The notes under the pieces are model-generated. The model searched no databases. It was not told where the DNA came from and saw only the letters and a program-made list of their open reading frames with translations. A DNA stretch of 35,865 nt from Gammaproteobacteria bacterium (GTDB lineage: Bacteria > Pseudomonadota > Gammaproteobacteria > Acidiferrobacterales > Sulfurifustaceae). Shown here piece after piece: positions 17,869 to 25,864 of this stretch. A program made the position numbers and the translations under genes. Position 1 is the first letter of the stretch, and each line of letters starts with the position of its first letter. The DNA lies in the NCBI GenBank assembly GCA_016194665.1, contig JACQBD010000161.1:1-35865 (forward strand), in the 5' to 3' direction.

Positions 17869-18969
17869 GTGACCACGAGAAGTATTTTTCAGAAAGTCTG
17901 TCCTGGATGCATGACGACGTTGCCGAGCGACGCGAAACAATGCGCCTGCGGATTCGATTTCGATCATACCGACGCCATCACCGGCCCAACTTCCGGTGAG
18001 ATCCGCGTGAATGCCGAAGCGCTTTACGAGACTTATCTTGCCGCGCGCGTACAACAAGCGAACGATGCAATCAAAGCAATACAAAAAGAACTCGTGCGCG
18101 ATCCGATGAACAAGAAAAAATCCATTCAGTTAATGCAAGCGATGGATGAAGCACATGCAGCCAAGGAAGCGCTGGCTGCGCAATCGGCGCATCTTGCGCA
18201 ATTAAAAAAATCTCAACAAGCAGTTGTTGCGCCGGCGACCGCGCCTTTACCTGTAGTTGCTCATGTGCCCGTTTCGGCGCCGCTTCCGATTTCGATTCAA
18301 ACGCCCGTGCCGATTCCGGTTTCCGTTTCCATCACCACAACTTTAAAAAAGCGCGCCGAGGCGCGAACGCAATCGGCGAAAAAACCCGCTGTCACGAGCG
18401 CACCAGTGCGCGCCACGACTAAAACGGTAACGGCGAGCAAATCAAATTTAAGCAGCACCAAGCGCAGGGGTAACACCGTTACTATTACCTCGTCGGTTGC
18501 CGCCAAAAAAAATTCGTCGTCAACAACCGTGCGCAAGAAACCAGTAGTTATTCCCGTTAAGACGCCGCCAACGATAGGCCCACAATCTAGACAAGCCACT
18601 CAAACAGCACAACCCAACGAAGCATTTCGACAAGCGCAATCGGCCAAAGCTGAAAAGATCGTGCGTGAAGTTCAAAACGCTCAGCCGGCGGTTGCGGTAA
18701 CGGTTCCGCCCCAAAAAGAAATAGCCTCGACCGCGGCGTCGATCGAAACAAAATTACCGTCTTTGCCCGTGGTGACGGCTAAATCCGCGCCACGTTTATA
18801 TGTTTCCAGCGATAAAAAGGATTGCCCCAATTGCACGTCGGCGGTCGCGGCCAATTTAGCGCGCTGTCGTTGCGGTTATGAATTTCCTTCGAGCGGCCAA
18901 CTTATCCCAGCGCTGTCGATGAGCGAAGAAGAGCGCGCCGAGTTCGCCAAGCTTTTTTCTAATTTATAA
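17869..18969 (+). CDS. Double-zinc-ribbon protein A with long disordered linker
   Basis: A 366-residue protein with no recognised characterised relative. Residues 11-31 are a zinc ribbon, CPGC-x10-CACGFDF; residues 47-110 a helical domain with ALYETYLAARVQQ; about 110-275 a low-complexity linker rich in Pro, Val, Thr, Lys and Ala; then AFRQAQSAKAEKI; and at 319-339 a second ribbon, CPNC-x10-CRCGYEF, followed by LIPALSMSEEER. All cysteines are present. The GTG at 17869 is chosen: AAGGAAG lies 5 nt upstream and the resulting N-terminus aligns residue for residue with the paralogue at 24803-25408. The frame is open much further upstream inside the peptidase gene, which is not real. A TATACT box lies at 17811-17816. 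Confidence 0.85.
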   Translation: MTTRSIFQKVCPGCMTTLPSDAKQCACGFDFDHTDAITGPTSGEIRVNAEALYETYLAARVQQANDAIKAIQKELVRDPMNKKKSIQLMQAMDEAHAAKEALAAQSAHLAQLKKSQQAVVAPATAPLPVVAHVPVSAPLPISIQTPVPIPVSVSITTTLKKRAEARTQSAKKPAVTSAPVRATTKTVTASKSNLSSTKRRGNTVTITSSVAAKKNSSSTTVRKKPVVIPVKTPPTIGPQSRQATQTAQPNEAFRQAQSAKAEKIVREVQNAQPAVAVTVPPQKEIASTAASIETKLPSLPVVTAKSAPRLYVSSDKKDCPNCTSAVAANLARCRCGYEFPSSGQLIPALSMSEEERAEFAKLFSNL

Positions 18970-18999
18970 AAATCACTTCTTGTTTCGGCCGGAGTTTGG

Positions 19000-19740
19000 C
19001 TAGCGCGGACGCGCGATTTTAAAACGCTCGCTGCGAAAGCTAAGCACGGTACCGTCGGCAACGATCTCTTCCACGCGTACGCCGCCCTCGATCCGATCGC
19101 CGACATGATATTCACGGTTGTTGATGAATAAAATGCGTTGCGACGCATCTTGTGAATACACGTGGATCGTGACCGCTATAGGAGGCAAAGCGTTTTGAAA
19201 TTCTTGCGGCATTTTTTGCAGCAAAGGAGTGTTATCGGTCGCTACCGTAGTGGCGCTTTCGGTTTTTTGCGGCACGGCTTTGGCAGTAATCGTATGCTTC
19301 AACGGTGACGGCGCCGGCTTTGTATTTGATTGGAGTTTGGATTTTGGTTTCAGCTTCGGTTTGGGCGCCATTGGCACCTGCGCTTCATCGGCTAAATCTC
19401 GCACGGGAGTTTCATTCTTTACCGTATTAAGCGGCGTCTGCGAAAGCACTGGCATTGTTTTTTCAGTACTGGGCGCGGCAGGTATAGGAACGGCTACCGA
19501 TGACGCCGGCGCCGCGGCAACAGGCGTTGGCGCTATCGTCGCAACCTTGCTTACCGTGCTACGCCAGAAAAAAAATGCCGCAGCCAATAAACCTAATAGT
19601 AAAACAAGTCCGATTAAGATTAACCAACCGCCGTCCGGCAAGGGCCGGGAAATATCATGCACCGCCCCACTCGGCCGCGACGTCGCGCCAGGGCGTCGCT
19701 GTTGTTCTGATTTGCGCAGTGCATCCAGAATGTAAGACAT
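19000..19740 (-). CDS. gspB: GspB-type type II secretion assembly protein
   Basis: Inner-membrane partner of GspA/ExeA in secretin assembly. The 246-residue product starts with the family signature MSYILDALRKSEQQRR, then has one membrane helix (residues 39-59, ILIGLVLLLGLLAAAFFFW), a long Pro/Ala/Lys-rich periplasmic linker with KPKLKPKSKLQ, and a C-terminal GspB domain (TIHVYSQDASQRILFINN, VEEIVADGTVLSFRSERF). The frame is open to 19968, but the ATG at 19738-19740 is certain from the N-terminal signature and follows gspA by 2 nt. No other gsp genes are in the window. Confidence 0.93.
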   Translation of the reverse strand: MSYILDALRKSEQQRRPGATSRPSGAVHDISRPLPDGGWLILIGLVLLLGLLAAAFFFWRSTVSKVATIAPTPVAAAPASSVAVPIPAAPSTEKTMPVLSQTPLNTVKNETPVRDLADEAQVPMAPKPKLKPKSKLQSNTKPAPSPLKHTITAKAVPQKTESATTVATDNTPLLQKMPQEFQNALPPIAVTIHVYSQDASQRILFINNREYHVGDRIEGGVRVEEIVADGTVLSFRSERFKIARPR

Positions 19741-19742
19741 GC

Positions 19743-21443
19743 TTAGCGCGCCTCCGGCGTAGTGGCGTCGGCCACCAAGGTCGGCGAACCGCCGGGCAAA
19801 TAACTCTGCAAGCGCGCCAAGCTGATGCGCCCGGCTACACCGTCGGACACCAGCTGCTGTCGGCTTTGGAAGTTCCTTAACTGTTGTTGCAACTCCTGAT
19901 CGAAAAGATCGCTGGCCTCGGCCACCAACGGTTCGCCGCGATAACGCGCCAAGGCATCGCGCAACCAAATAACGGATTCACCGCGATCGCCGAGATGCAG
20001 CGCGGCCTCTTCCGGCATGGTCGGTTTCCATAACAACAGATATTTTCCAAACCACACTCGGTCCACTTCGCTCAGGGGAAAATCGTATTGCTGTCCGCCC
20101 AATTCCAACACCACCGCATCGGGCTTAAGCGCCGCAACCAAGGCGTGATATTTACGCCCGGCGGTATCTTGCAGTTCGATAATCGCCGGACGGTTATAGC
20201 TACGCAAACTGCTCCACGCTCCCACTTTATAAAGACAATGCAGTCCTGCGTTCAATGCGCGTTCACAACCGGTCTTGCCCTTCAAAACCGCGTAGTCCAA
20301 ATTCCAACGCTCAAAAAGATGTTTCATCGCCGACTCGGTATCTGCAGTCACTTCGGCATTGGCCAATAGGGATTCGAGCGTGACAACGGGTTTGGTGTTT
20401 GCCGGCGTCGCCAATGTTATTTCCGGCGCTGAAGTTTTCGCGGCGGCGACTTGCGCCACGGCAATATTATTATTTTCTTGCGCAGCAACAGGCGTCGTGG
20501 CGCTGACCGCTTCATTGGCCGACGGTGATTTGGCGGCGCCCGACCACCATAACCATGCGCCTGCTAATAAAGCCGCCGTCATCGCGGTTGGCAATAGCAC
20601 ATGCGTCACGGGCGTGAGCCAGCGGCGCTTAGGCTTGGTCGATCCGACTTCGGCGGCGGCGCGCCGTACAATGCTTACGTCTACCGTGGATTTTTCGCGC
20701 GTGTACGCGCCAAGCAAAGCGCGGTCGCAAATAATATTGATAAGGCGCGGGATGCCGCCGGAAATGCTGTACACGCGTTCCATCGCGGTTCTTTCAAACA
20801 GCGTGGTCTTGGCGCCGGCGACGCGGCAACGATGCACGATGTAATCGAAAGTTTCTTTGCGCGTGAGCGCCGCCAAATGGTAACGCGCGGTAATGCGTTG
20901 CGCGAGCTGGCGCAAGTCGCGCTGCGCCAGCAGGCTGGAGAGCTCCGGCTGGCCGATGAGAATAATTTGCAGTAGTTTCTGCTTGGTCGTTTCCAGATTG
21001 GTGAGCAAACGAATTTGCTCCAACACTTCGCGGTTTAAATTTTGCGCTTCGTCGATGATCAGCACGGTGCGCCGGCCGCGCGCGTGATTTTGCAACAGCT
21101 GTACATTGAGCGCATCGATAAGCCGCTTGAGACTGGCGTGTTCACTGGGGCGCGGAATCTGCAGTTCATCGCAAATTGCGGCGACAAACTCAGCCACGGT
21201 CAATACCGGATACAGAATCAAGGCGATATCCACTTCATCCGGTAAACGTTCCACCAAAGCGCGAATCAGCAAAGTTTTGCCGGTGCCGACCTCGCCGGTC
21301 AACTGCGCAAAGCCGCCGCCTTCGCCTAAACCGTATTGCAGGTGCGCAAGCGCCTCCAGGTGGCCGCGGCTCAAATACAGATAGTTCGGGTCCGGCGGAA
21401 TCGAAAAAGGATTTTCGCGTAGACCGAAATACTGGAGATACAT
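19743..21443 (-). CDS. gspA: GspA/ExeA-type AAA ATPase
   Basis: Inner-membrane ATPase that, with GspB, remodels peptidoglycan and inserts secretins. The 566-residue product starts MYLQYFGLRENPFSIPPDP, the family N-terminus. Walker A is GEVGTGKT (50-57), Walker B VLIIDEAQ (127-134), and QRITARYHL follows as a sensor region. One membrane helix lies at about 279-300 (VLLPTAMTAALLAGAWLWW). The periplasmic part has a peptidase-C39-like stretch (ESAMKHLFERWNLDY, ALNAGLHCLYKVG) and a C-terminal peptidoglycan-binding domain (VIWLRDALARYRG, LRNFQSRQQLVSDGVAG). First gene of the gspA-gspB pair, divergent from the YeeE pair. Confidence 0.95.
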   Translation of the reverse strand: MYLQYFGLRENPFSIPPDPNYLYLSRGHLEALAHLQYGLGEGGGFAQLTGEVGTGKTLLIRALVERLPDEVDIALILYPVLTVAEFVAAICDELQIPRPSEHASLKRLIDALNVQLLQNHARGRRTVLIIDEAQNLNREVLEQIRLLTNLETTKQKLLQIILIGQPELSSLLAQRDLRQLAQRITARYHLAALTRKETFDYIVHRCRVAGAKTTLFERTAMERVYSISGGIPRLINIICDRALLGAYTREKSTVDVSIVRRAAAEVGSTKPKRRWLTPVTHVLLPTAMTAALLAGAWLWWSGAAKSPSANEAVSATTPVAAQENNNIAVAQVAAAKTSAPEITLATPANTKPVVTLESLLANAEVTADTESAMKHLFERWNLDYAVLKGKTGCERALNAGLHCLYKVGAWSSLRSYNRPAIIELQDTAGRKYHALVAALKPDAVVLELGGQQYDFPLSEVDRVWFGKYLLLWKPTMPEEAALHLGDRGESVIWLRDALARYRGEPLVAEASDLFDQELQQQLRNFQSRQQLVSDGVAGRISLARLQSYLPGGSPTLVADATTPEAR

Positions 21444-21650
21444 TTTTACTCTGCCTCAGCTGTTTATGCTCATTGCCGGGCTACTTATGCCCGGATTAAA
21501 ACTTTTATGCATCTCAACATCATCCTTAAGCCACTGATGTTTAGCGTTTTGCATCCTTTATGGGTGCATACGATAGCATTATTTGTTCTCGCCTTCCTCG
21601 CCATGTTACAAAACTCACTCTCGCATGTAACTGTTCCTGGAGAATTCAGC

Positions 21651-22154
21651 ATGTCGCATAGTATTTTGTGGCCTGGGTGGCTGGCCGGTTTAGCCATTGG
21701 TTTGCTGGCTTTAACTCAGCTGTGGCTGAGCAATCGCCAGCTCGGCGTGTCGCAGAGCTACGGTCACTTGTGCGGCTTGATTTCTCGTGCAGGAACATTT
21801 CGCCGCAGCGAACTCGCGGCCACGGATCATTGGTTGTTGTGGTTTTTCTTAGGCCTGCCTCTCGGTGGTTTTATCGCCGCAGTGACCGCTTCCGACGCCG
21901 ACTCTTTGGCGCTTACCTTTTCCATGGGTGAAATGTATGACCGCGTTTTGCCGCAAACATTCTGGCTTAAAGGCTTGATATTGACCGGCGGTGGCGCACT
22001 CATGGGCGTCGGCGCGCGTTTAGCCGGAGGTTGCACCAGCGGTCATGTGATTTCCGGTTGCGCTTTACTCAATCCGCCCAGTCTGCTGGCGGGCGCTTTA
22101 TTCTTTGCCGGCGGTTTGGCGGCGGTACAAATGTTGTTCGCATCCTTCATTTAA
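21651..22154 (+). CDS. YeeE/YedE family membrane protein, first half-transporter
   Basis: A 167-residue membrane protein with about four helices (WLAGLAIGLLALTQLWL, WLLWFFLGLPLGGFIAAV, LKGLILTGGGALMGVGARL, LLAGALFFAGGLAAVQMLF). The motif GGCTSGHVISGCA, with two cysteines, is the family signature; in the full-length thiosulfate transporter TsuA (YeeE) such cysteines relay the substrate. The ATG at 21651 has GGAG 8 nt upstream; the frame is open from 21507, where an extra hydrophobic segment (WVHTIALFVLAFLAML) could be a further helix if an upstream start is used. It is 11 nt before the second half. Confidence 0.88.
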   Translation: MSHSILWPGWLAGLAIGLLALTQLWLSNRQLGVSQSYGHLCGLISRAGTFRRSELAATDHWLLWFFLGLPLGGFIAAVTASDADSLALTFSMGEMYDRVLPQTFWLKGLILTGGGALMGVGARLAGGCTSGHVISGCALLNPPSLLAGALFFAGGLAAVQMLFASFI

Positions 22155-22165
22155 ATGAATTATTT

Positions 22166-22618
22166 ATGAAATTTATATTTCTATTTTTCGGAATACTGTT
22201 CGGATTCTTATTGAGCCGCGGCGGCGCAACCACGTTCGATATGCACGCGCGTCTATTTCTGTTTGAAAATTTTCAGTTGCTGTGGGTCATCGCCAGCGCT
22301 GTCAGCGTCGGTATTATCGGTGTTTTGATTTTGAAATGGCTACGTGCACGCGCGTTGTTGCTCGACATTCCGCTGCAGTTTGAAGGCAAAGCCATGCGCC
22401 GCTATCTAGCGCCGGGCGCGCTGTTGTTCGGTGTGGGCTGGGGGCTGACCGGTTCTTGCCCCGGTACGGCGCCCGTCATGCTGGGCGAAGGAAAGTTGGC
22501 GACACTTTTCACCCTGGGCGGAATTTTCTTAGGTACGTATGTCTATGGAATCCTGGCGCATAGAAAACGCCAAGCAGTTTGCGTTTCGCTGACGCCATCC
22601 ATGAAGGTCACAAGCTAA
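22166..22618 (+). CDS. YeeE/YedE family membrane protein, second half-transporter (DUF6691-like)
   Basis: A 150-residue membrane protein starting MKFIFLFFGILFGFLLSRGG, with helices at about 1-18, 40-58, 88-104 and 115-135. The motif GWGLTGSCPGTAPVMLGEG carries the single family cysteine. It pairs with the preceding gene; such adjacent half-size proteins are known in many proteobacteria and are thought to form one transporter for sulfur compounds. The frame is open from 22031 inside the neighbour, but the ATG at 22166 gives the membrane start. Substrate is inferred only from the family. Confidence 0.88.
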   Translation: MKFIFLFFGILFGFLLSRGGATTFDMHARLFLFENFQLLWVIASAVSVGIIGVLILKWLRARALLLDIPLQFEGKAMRRYLAPGALLFGVGWGLTGSCPGTAPVMLGEGKLATLFTLGGIFLGTYVYGILAHRKRQAVCVSLTPSMKVTS

Positions 22619-22632
22619 ATTGAAATACCCAA

Positions 22633-22671
22633 TGCCGGCGGCTGAGTCATCCGCCGGCAATTTAAGTTTTA
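22633..22671 (+). terminator. Probable terminator after the YeeE pair
   Basis: TGCCGGCGG (22633-22641) and CCGCCGGCA (22651-22659) form a perfect 9-bp stem with a 9-nt loop, followed by ATTTAAGTTTT. It lies 14 nt after the stop of the second half-transporter and before the convergent small gene at 22700. The T-run is broken, so strength is uncertain. Confidence 0.7.
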
Positions 22672-22699
22672 GATGAGTTTAGAAAGGAACGACTGAGAA

Positions 22700-22885
22700 T
22701 TACTGACGATGGTTGGGCGGTGAAACCGAATCATCCGCTGACTTAGCCGCTTGCACAATTTTGCGCAGATCGGCCAACTGCGACTGCAAAGCCTTGATGG
22801 CTTCCGACATCTCAACCGCTTCGCGCGTCGTGTCGGTTTTCACTGCGTTGCCATTTTCATGCGTAGTACGCCACGTTTGATTCAT
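22700..22885 (-). CDS. Small coiled-coil hypothetical protein
   Basis: A 61-residue soluble protein starting MNQTWRTTHENGNAVKTD. Residues 22-47 (EMSEAIKALQSQLADLRKIV) form a heptad-patterned helix likely to dimerise. It is not recognised. The start at 22883-22885 is well supported: AGGAGG lies 6 nt upstream, which argues that the gene is really translated. The frame is open 10 codons further, without support. It stands alone between convergent and divergent neighbours. Confidence 0.72.
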   Translation of the reverse strand: MNQTWRTTHENGNAVKTDTTREAVEMSEAIKALQSQLADLRKIVQAAKSADDSVSPPNHRQ

Positions 22886-23174
22886 GCAAACCTCCTTGCG
22901 TAATTCATGGTACACGAGAACTGCGATGGACCACTTCCCTACATCTGCGAACGTATGCGACGCCCGTCTATTAAGGCCGAAACATAAGGGAAATACAAGT
23001 GTAGAAGTATAGACTGTTATTTCGCTTTGTGGCCGATGACCGGAGGAAACTACACGATAGAGCGTAAAAATGGTGCTGCAACTACACTATTAACGTTTCT
23101 TAATATTGCTATGTATGGGATATGCAACAACTTGTAGGTCTTAGTCCACTATGTTTTTTGCTCGCCCGACAGCG

Positions 23175-24560
23175 CTACTCTTTCTGAACGCATTTACGAT
23201 AGATATCTTTCAGCGCGCCTTGCGGATCATATTTTTGTTTTAACTTTTCATACGCGTCCTTGTTATAAATTTTCCAAAACTGCTGCGGCGTAAAGTACGA
23301 ATCCGAATACAGCGATTTTATTCCACCGAGACTCATCACCTTGGTTTCCACCTGCCGATTGTAAAACCCGGGCGGCAATTTTTTGCGGCCGCGAATCACA
23401 TCCCAAAAACCAAAATTAACATAAAGTTTTTTCGGGTCCATCGGATAAAGATCGAATCTCGCGGCGGGATTAAAGCAACGCGTCGGGCAAATCCACACCG
23501 GCGTAAAACGAATCGTCTCATGATAGAAAGATAAAAACTCCTCAGCCGCTTCAATGGGAACTTCGACATCTTGAATGACCGATTCGGCATGCATACCGAG
23601 TAAACGCTGAAATCGCTGCAGCAGTTTCCAGCGGCTGTTCCAGCGCATGATTTGGGTATAGCTGATCGAGTTTAAACGCGATTTACCGTACAAACGTCGG
23701 ATCAGCGGATTTTGCGCGCCCAGGTTCTTCGAACACCAAAACCAATCCGTGTCCCAACGCCACAGGTAATCTTCTACGCTCAGATAATCTTCCTGGCGTT
23801 GGCGCAGCGAGCGGTAATAAATATTTTTATACGTGTAGTCGCTCACATAAGGAGCGTGGTTGGTAAATTGACCGAGCGTTATCACCATTTCCCGGCGCCC
23901 GAATACCACGCCGTCCACAAAATCGACATCGGTGCGCGCGCACTGGCGCGCCAGCTCGGCAAAGTAAATTTTCGCATCCGCATAAACCGCATGCGTCAGT
24001 TTGACATAGGGTTTTACCGGCGCCACCTTGGCCTTAATCTTTAAGGCATAACCGAGCGTGCCATAGGAGTTGGGGAAACCATAAAATAAATCGCGATGTT
24101 CGTTTTCGGGTGTGCAACAAACGATGCGGCCATCGCCTAACAGAATTTCCATTTCCTGCACTGTTTCGTGCACCAGACCATACCGAAACGACGAAGACTC
24201 GATGCCGCATCCGACCGTGGCGCCGCCGATAGTGATGGATTTTAGCTGCGGCACGACCGCGGGCATGACATGGTGTTTAAGGCATTCGGCCGCGAGCTTG
24301 GCGTAGGGCGTCATTCCTTCCACTTCGACATACTCATCTGTCACCTGCAAAACATTATTAAAGTCGCGCACGTCGAGTTTACGTGCCGAGGTTTCTTGGC
24401 GATCGCGGAACAAATTGGACGTACTTTTAGCGAGGCGAATTTCCGCGCCGCGATGATTTCGCAGATATTCCGCTAAACGTTGTTTCTTTTGTTCATAAGC
24501 GTTGAACATAACTTGGTTAATCCGCCTCGAATTTGATAATTTAAAACCAAATTGGCGCAT
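23175..24560 (-). CDS. FAD-linked oxidoreductase resembling DHCR24 (sterol delta-24 reductase family)
   Basis: A roughly 460-residue flavoprotein with an FAD_binding_4 (PCMH/VAO-type) domain. GGATVGCGIESSSFRYGL, DGRIVCCTPENEHRDLFYG, GTLGYALKIKAKVAPVKPYV and the C-terminal SLYSDSYFTPQQFWKIYN match eukaryotic DHCR24/DIMINUTO closely. It lacks the membrane anchor of the eukaryotic enzyme. Bacterial relatives include reductases of methylene or cyclopropane fatty-acid routes, so a lipid double-bond reductase is as likely as a sterol enzyme; no cfa or sterol gene is adjacent. Start is uncertain: ATG at 24560 (used), ATG at 24509, or TTG at 24641; none has a Shine-Dalgarno. Confidence 0.85.
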   Translation of the reverse strand: MRQFGFKLSNSRRINQVMFNAYEQKKQRLAEYLRNHRGAEIRLAKSTSNLFRDRQETSARKLDVRDFNNVLQVTDEYVEVEGMTPYAKLAAECLKHHVMPAVVPQLKSITIGGATVGCGIESSSFRYGLVHETVQEMEILLGDGRIVCCTPENEHRDLFYGFPNSYGTLGYALKIKAKVAPVKPYVKLTHAVYADAKIYFAELARQCARTDVDFVDGVVFGRREMVITLGQFTNHAPYVSDYTYKNIYYRSLRQRQEDYLSVEDYLWRWDTDWFWCSKNLGAQNPLIRRLYGKSRLNSISYTQIMRWNSRWKLLQRFQRLLGMHAESVIQDVEVPIEAAEEFLSFYHETIRFTPVWICPTRCFNPAARFDLYPMDPKKLYVNFGFWDVIRGRKKLPPGFYNRQVETKVMSLGGIKSLYSDSYFTPQQFWKIYNKDAYEKLKQKYDPQGALKDIYRKCVQKE

Positions 24561-24730
24561 ATTCTGTGCGCCATAGCCATTTAAACAAACGATTTCTGCC
24601 GCATGAGCTTTAATTGCTCGCAGAAATGCAAAATTTACCAAAATTAGACGCCTAATATTCCACTTATCGGCCTTGCCCTTCCAGTTATCTCATCTCGTTG
24701 AATCGTCTCGTCAGCGCGATTTATGCGATC

Positions 24731-24772
24731 TATACTTATGGCTCAAGCTTAGCTAGGCCTAAAGGATTAGGC
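24731..24772 (+). promoter_or_regulatory. -10-like box and leader hairpin of double-zinc-ribbon gene B
   Basis: TATACT at 24731-24736, the same hexamer as at 17811-17816 before paralogue A, is followed by a hairpin GCCTAA-AGGA-TTAGGC at 24757-24772 in the presumed leader. No clear -35 is visible. Function of the hairpin is unknown. Confidence 0.4.
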
Positions 24773-24802
24773 GTCAGAGGGAGTCGTCACGAGGGATATC
24801 GC

Positions 24803-25408
24803 ATGAGCGCTTTCAGCATCTATCAAAAACCATGTCCAGCTTGCGGTGCCTTGGTATCTACCAGCGCCCAACGCTGCGACTGCGGTTATGCCTTTGGTTC
24901 CGGCAACGATGCGCCCTTACCCGAAGAACAAGTATTACAAGACGAAGAACTTTTCGAAGCCTATCTCACCGCGCGAGTAGATCAGATGGTAGCGGCGGTG
25001 GAAACCGCGCGCGTCGAGTTGATGGCCGATCCTAACAATTCACGTAAGACGGTTAATCTGGTGCAAGCCATTCAAGAAGCTTTGTCGTTGCGCGACCAAC
25101 GCGAAGCCCAAGCCGCCAAAATCCTGGACGCTCGCCAGCAGTTACAGATTGCGCACGGCAAAAATCCTCTGGAAAATAATTCCTCGACGCCGACGGACGC
25201 GTTTCGCGCGCAACAAGCGGCGAAGGTGGAAAAAATCATGGAGGCTTTTGAAAACACCAAGACAAAGAAATGCCCGCACTGCAAAACAACCCTGCCCATT
25301 ACTTCGGCGCTATGCCTGTGCGGCTACGTGTTCGCGCGCGATGATTTTTTACTGCCGCGTCTCGGCACTACCGGCGTCCGCGAAAAAATTCACCATTCAA
25401 CGAAATAA
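24803..25408 (+). CDS. Double-zinc-ribbon protein B, compact paralogue of 17869-18969
   Basis: A 201-residue soluble protein. Residues 11-31 are a ribbon, CPAC-x10-CDCGYAF; residues about 45-108 a helical domain (ELFEAYLTARVDQMVAAVE, VNLVQAIQEALSLRDQREA); then AFRAQQAAKVEKI; then at 157-177 a second ribbon, CPHC-x10-CLCGYVF, followed by LLPRLG. Every element occurs in the same order as in protein A, but the long linker is reduced to about 15 residues. The ATG at 24803 has GAGGGA 6 nt upstream and gives the same Cys11/14/25/27 numbering as protein A. The function is unknown; the ribbons resemble UPF0547-type ribbons with one residue fewer between the last two cysteines. Convergent with the PilZ gene. 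Confidence 0.87.
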   Translation: MSAFSIYQKPCPACGALVSTSAQRCDCGYAFGSGNDAPLPEEQVLQDEELFEAYLTARVDQMVAAVETARVELMADPNNSRKTVNLVQAIQEALSLRDQREAQAAKILDARQQLQIAHGKNPLENNSSTPTDAFRAQQAAKVEKIMEAFENTKTKKCPHCKTTLPITSALCLCGYVFARDDFLLPRLGTTGVREKIHHSTK

Positions 25409-25425
25409 AATTTAAATTTTTTAAA

Positions 25426-25752
25426 TTAACTAGTCGCATATAAAAAATTAACCAGCGCGGTATAGGCGCGATCGTCGCAAGAGCGAAATTTCAGCGCTAG
25501 CGTATTTCCATCAACCCGTACCACATTCGCCGGCAAACGATAGGCGATTTGTTCCTTGCCTTGCCCCAGGGCCAATACGGTTTCGACACGTGCGCCCGTA
25601 GGCAGATCGGGCGTTTCATCCATCTTCACCAAAGCGCCGCTTAAACTAAGATTATTAATTTTGGCGCGTTTCGAATAAGCGAAATCGTAATTGATTAAAG
25701 CATTGACCGCAGCGGTTTTGCGGATACTAAAGCGATGTTCGACATTTTTCAT
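25426..25752 (-). CDS. PilZ domain protein
   Basis: A 108-residue single-domain c-di-GMP receptor. The first binding motif RxxxR reads RFSIRK at residues 7-12; the second, [DN]xSxxG, reads NLSLSGAL in the middle; LPANVVRVDGNTLALKF is the usual end of the barrel. The ATG at 25750-25752 has AAGGAGATG about 3-6 nt upstream; the frame opens 19 codons earlier without support. It is divergent from the 109-residue orphan and convergent with zinc-ribbon gene B. The c-di-GMP enzyme at 32585 could be a source or sink of its ligand. Confidence 0.92.
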   Translation of the reverse strand: MKNVEHRFSIRKTAAVNALINYDFAYSKRAKINNLSLSGALVKMDETPDLPTGARVETVLALGQGKEQIAYRLPANVVRVDGNTLALKFRSCDDRAYTALVNFLYATS

Positions 25753-25864
25753 GTCATCTCCTTCTAAGTGTACTGTCCCTATCAAATCCTTCTTTTGCTT
25801 AGACAACAAATTTTAGGATATGATGCCTATCATAAACAATACAGGATATAGAGGCGATTCGAAC

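Noticed and set aside
19741-19968. 76-codon upstream extension of gspB
   Set aside because: It overlaps the end of gspA in another frame; the family start MSYILDALRK at 19740 is decisive.
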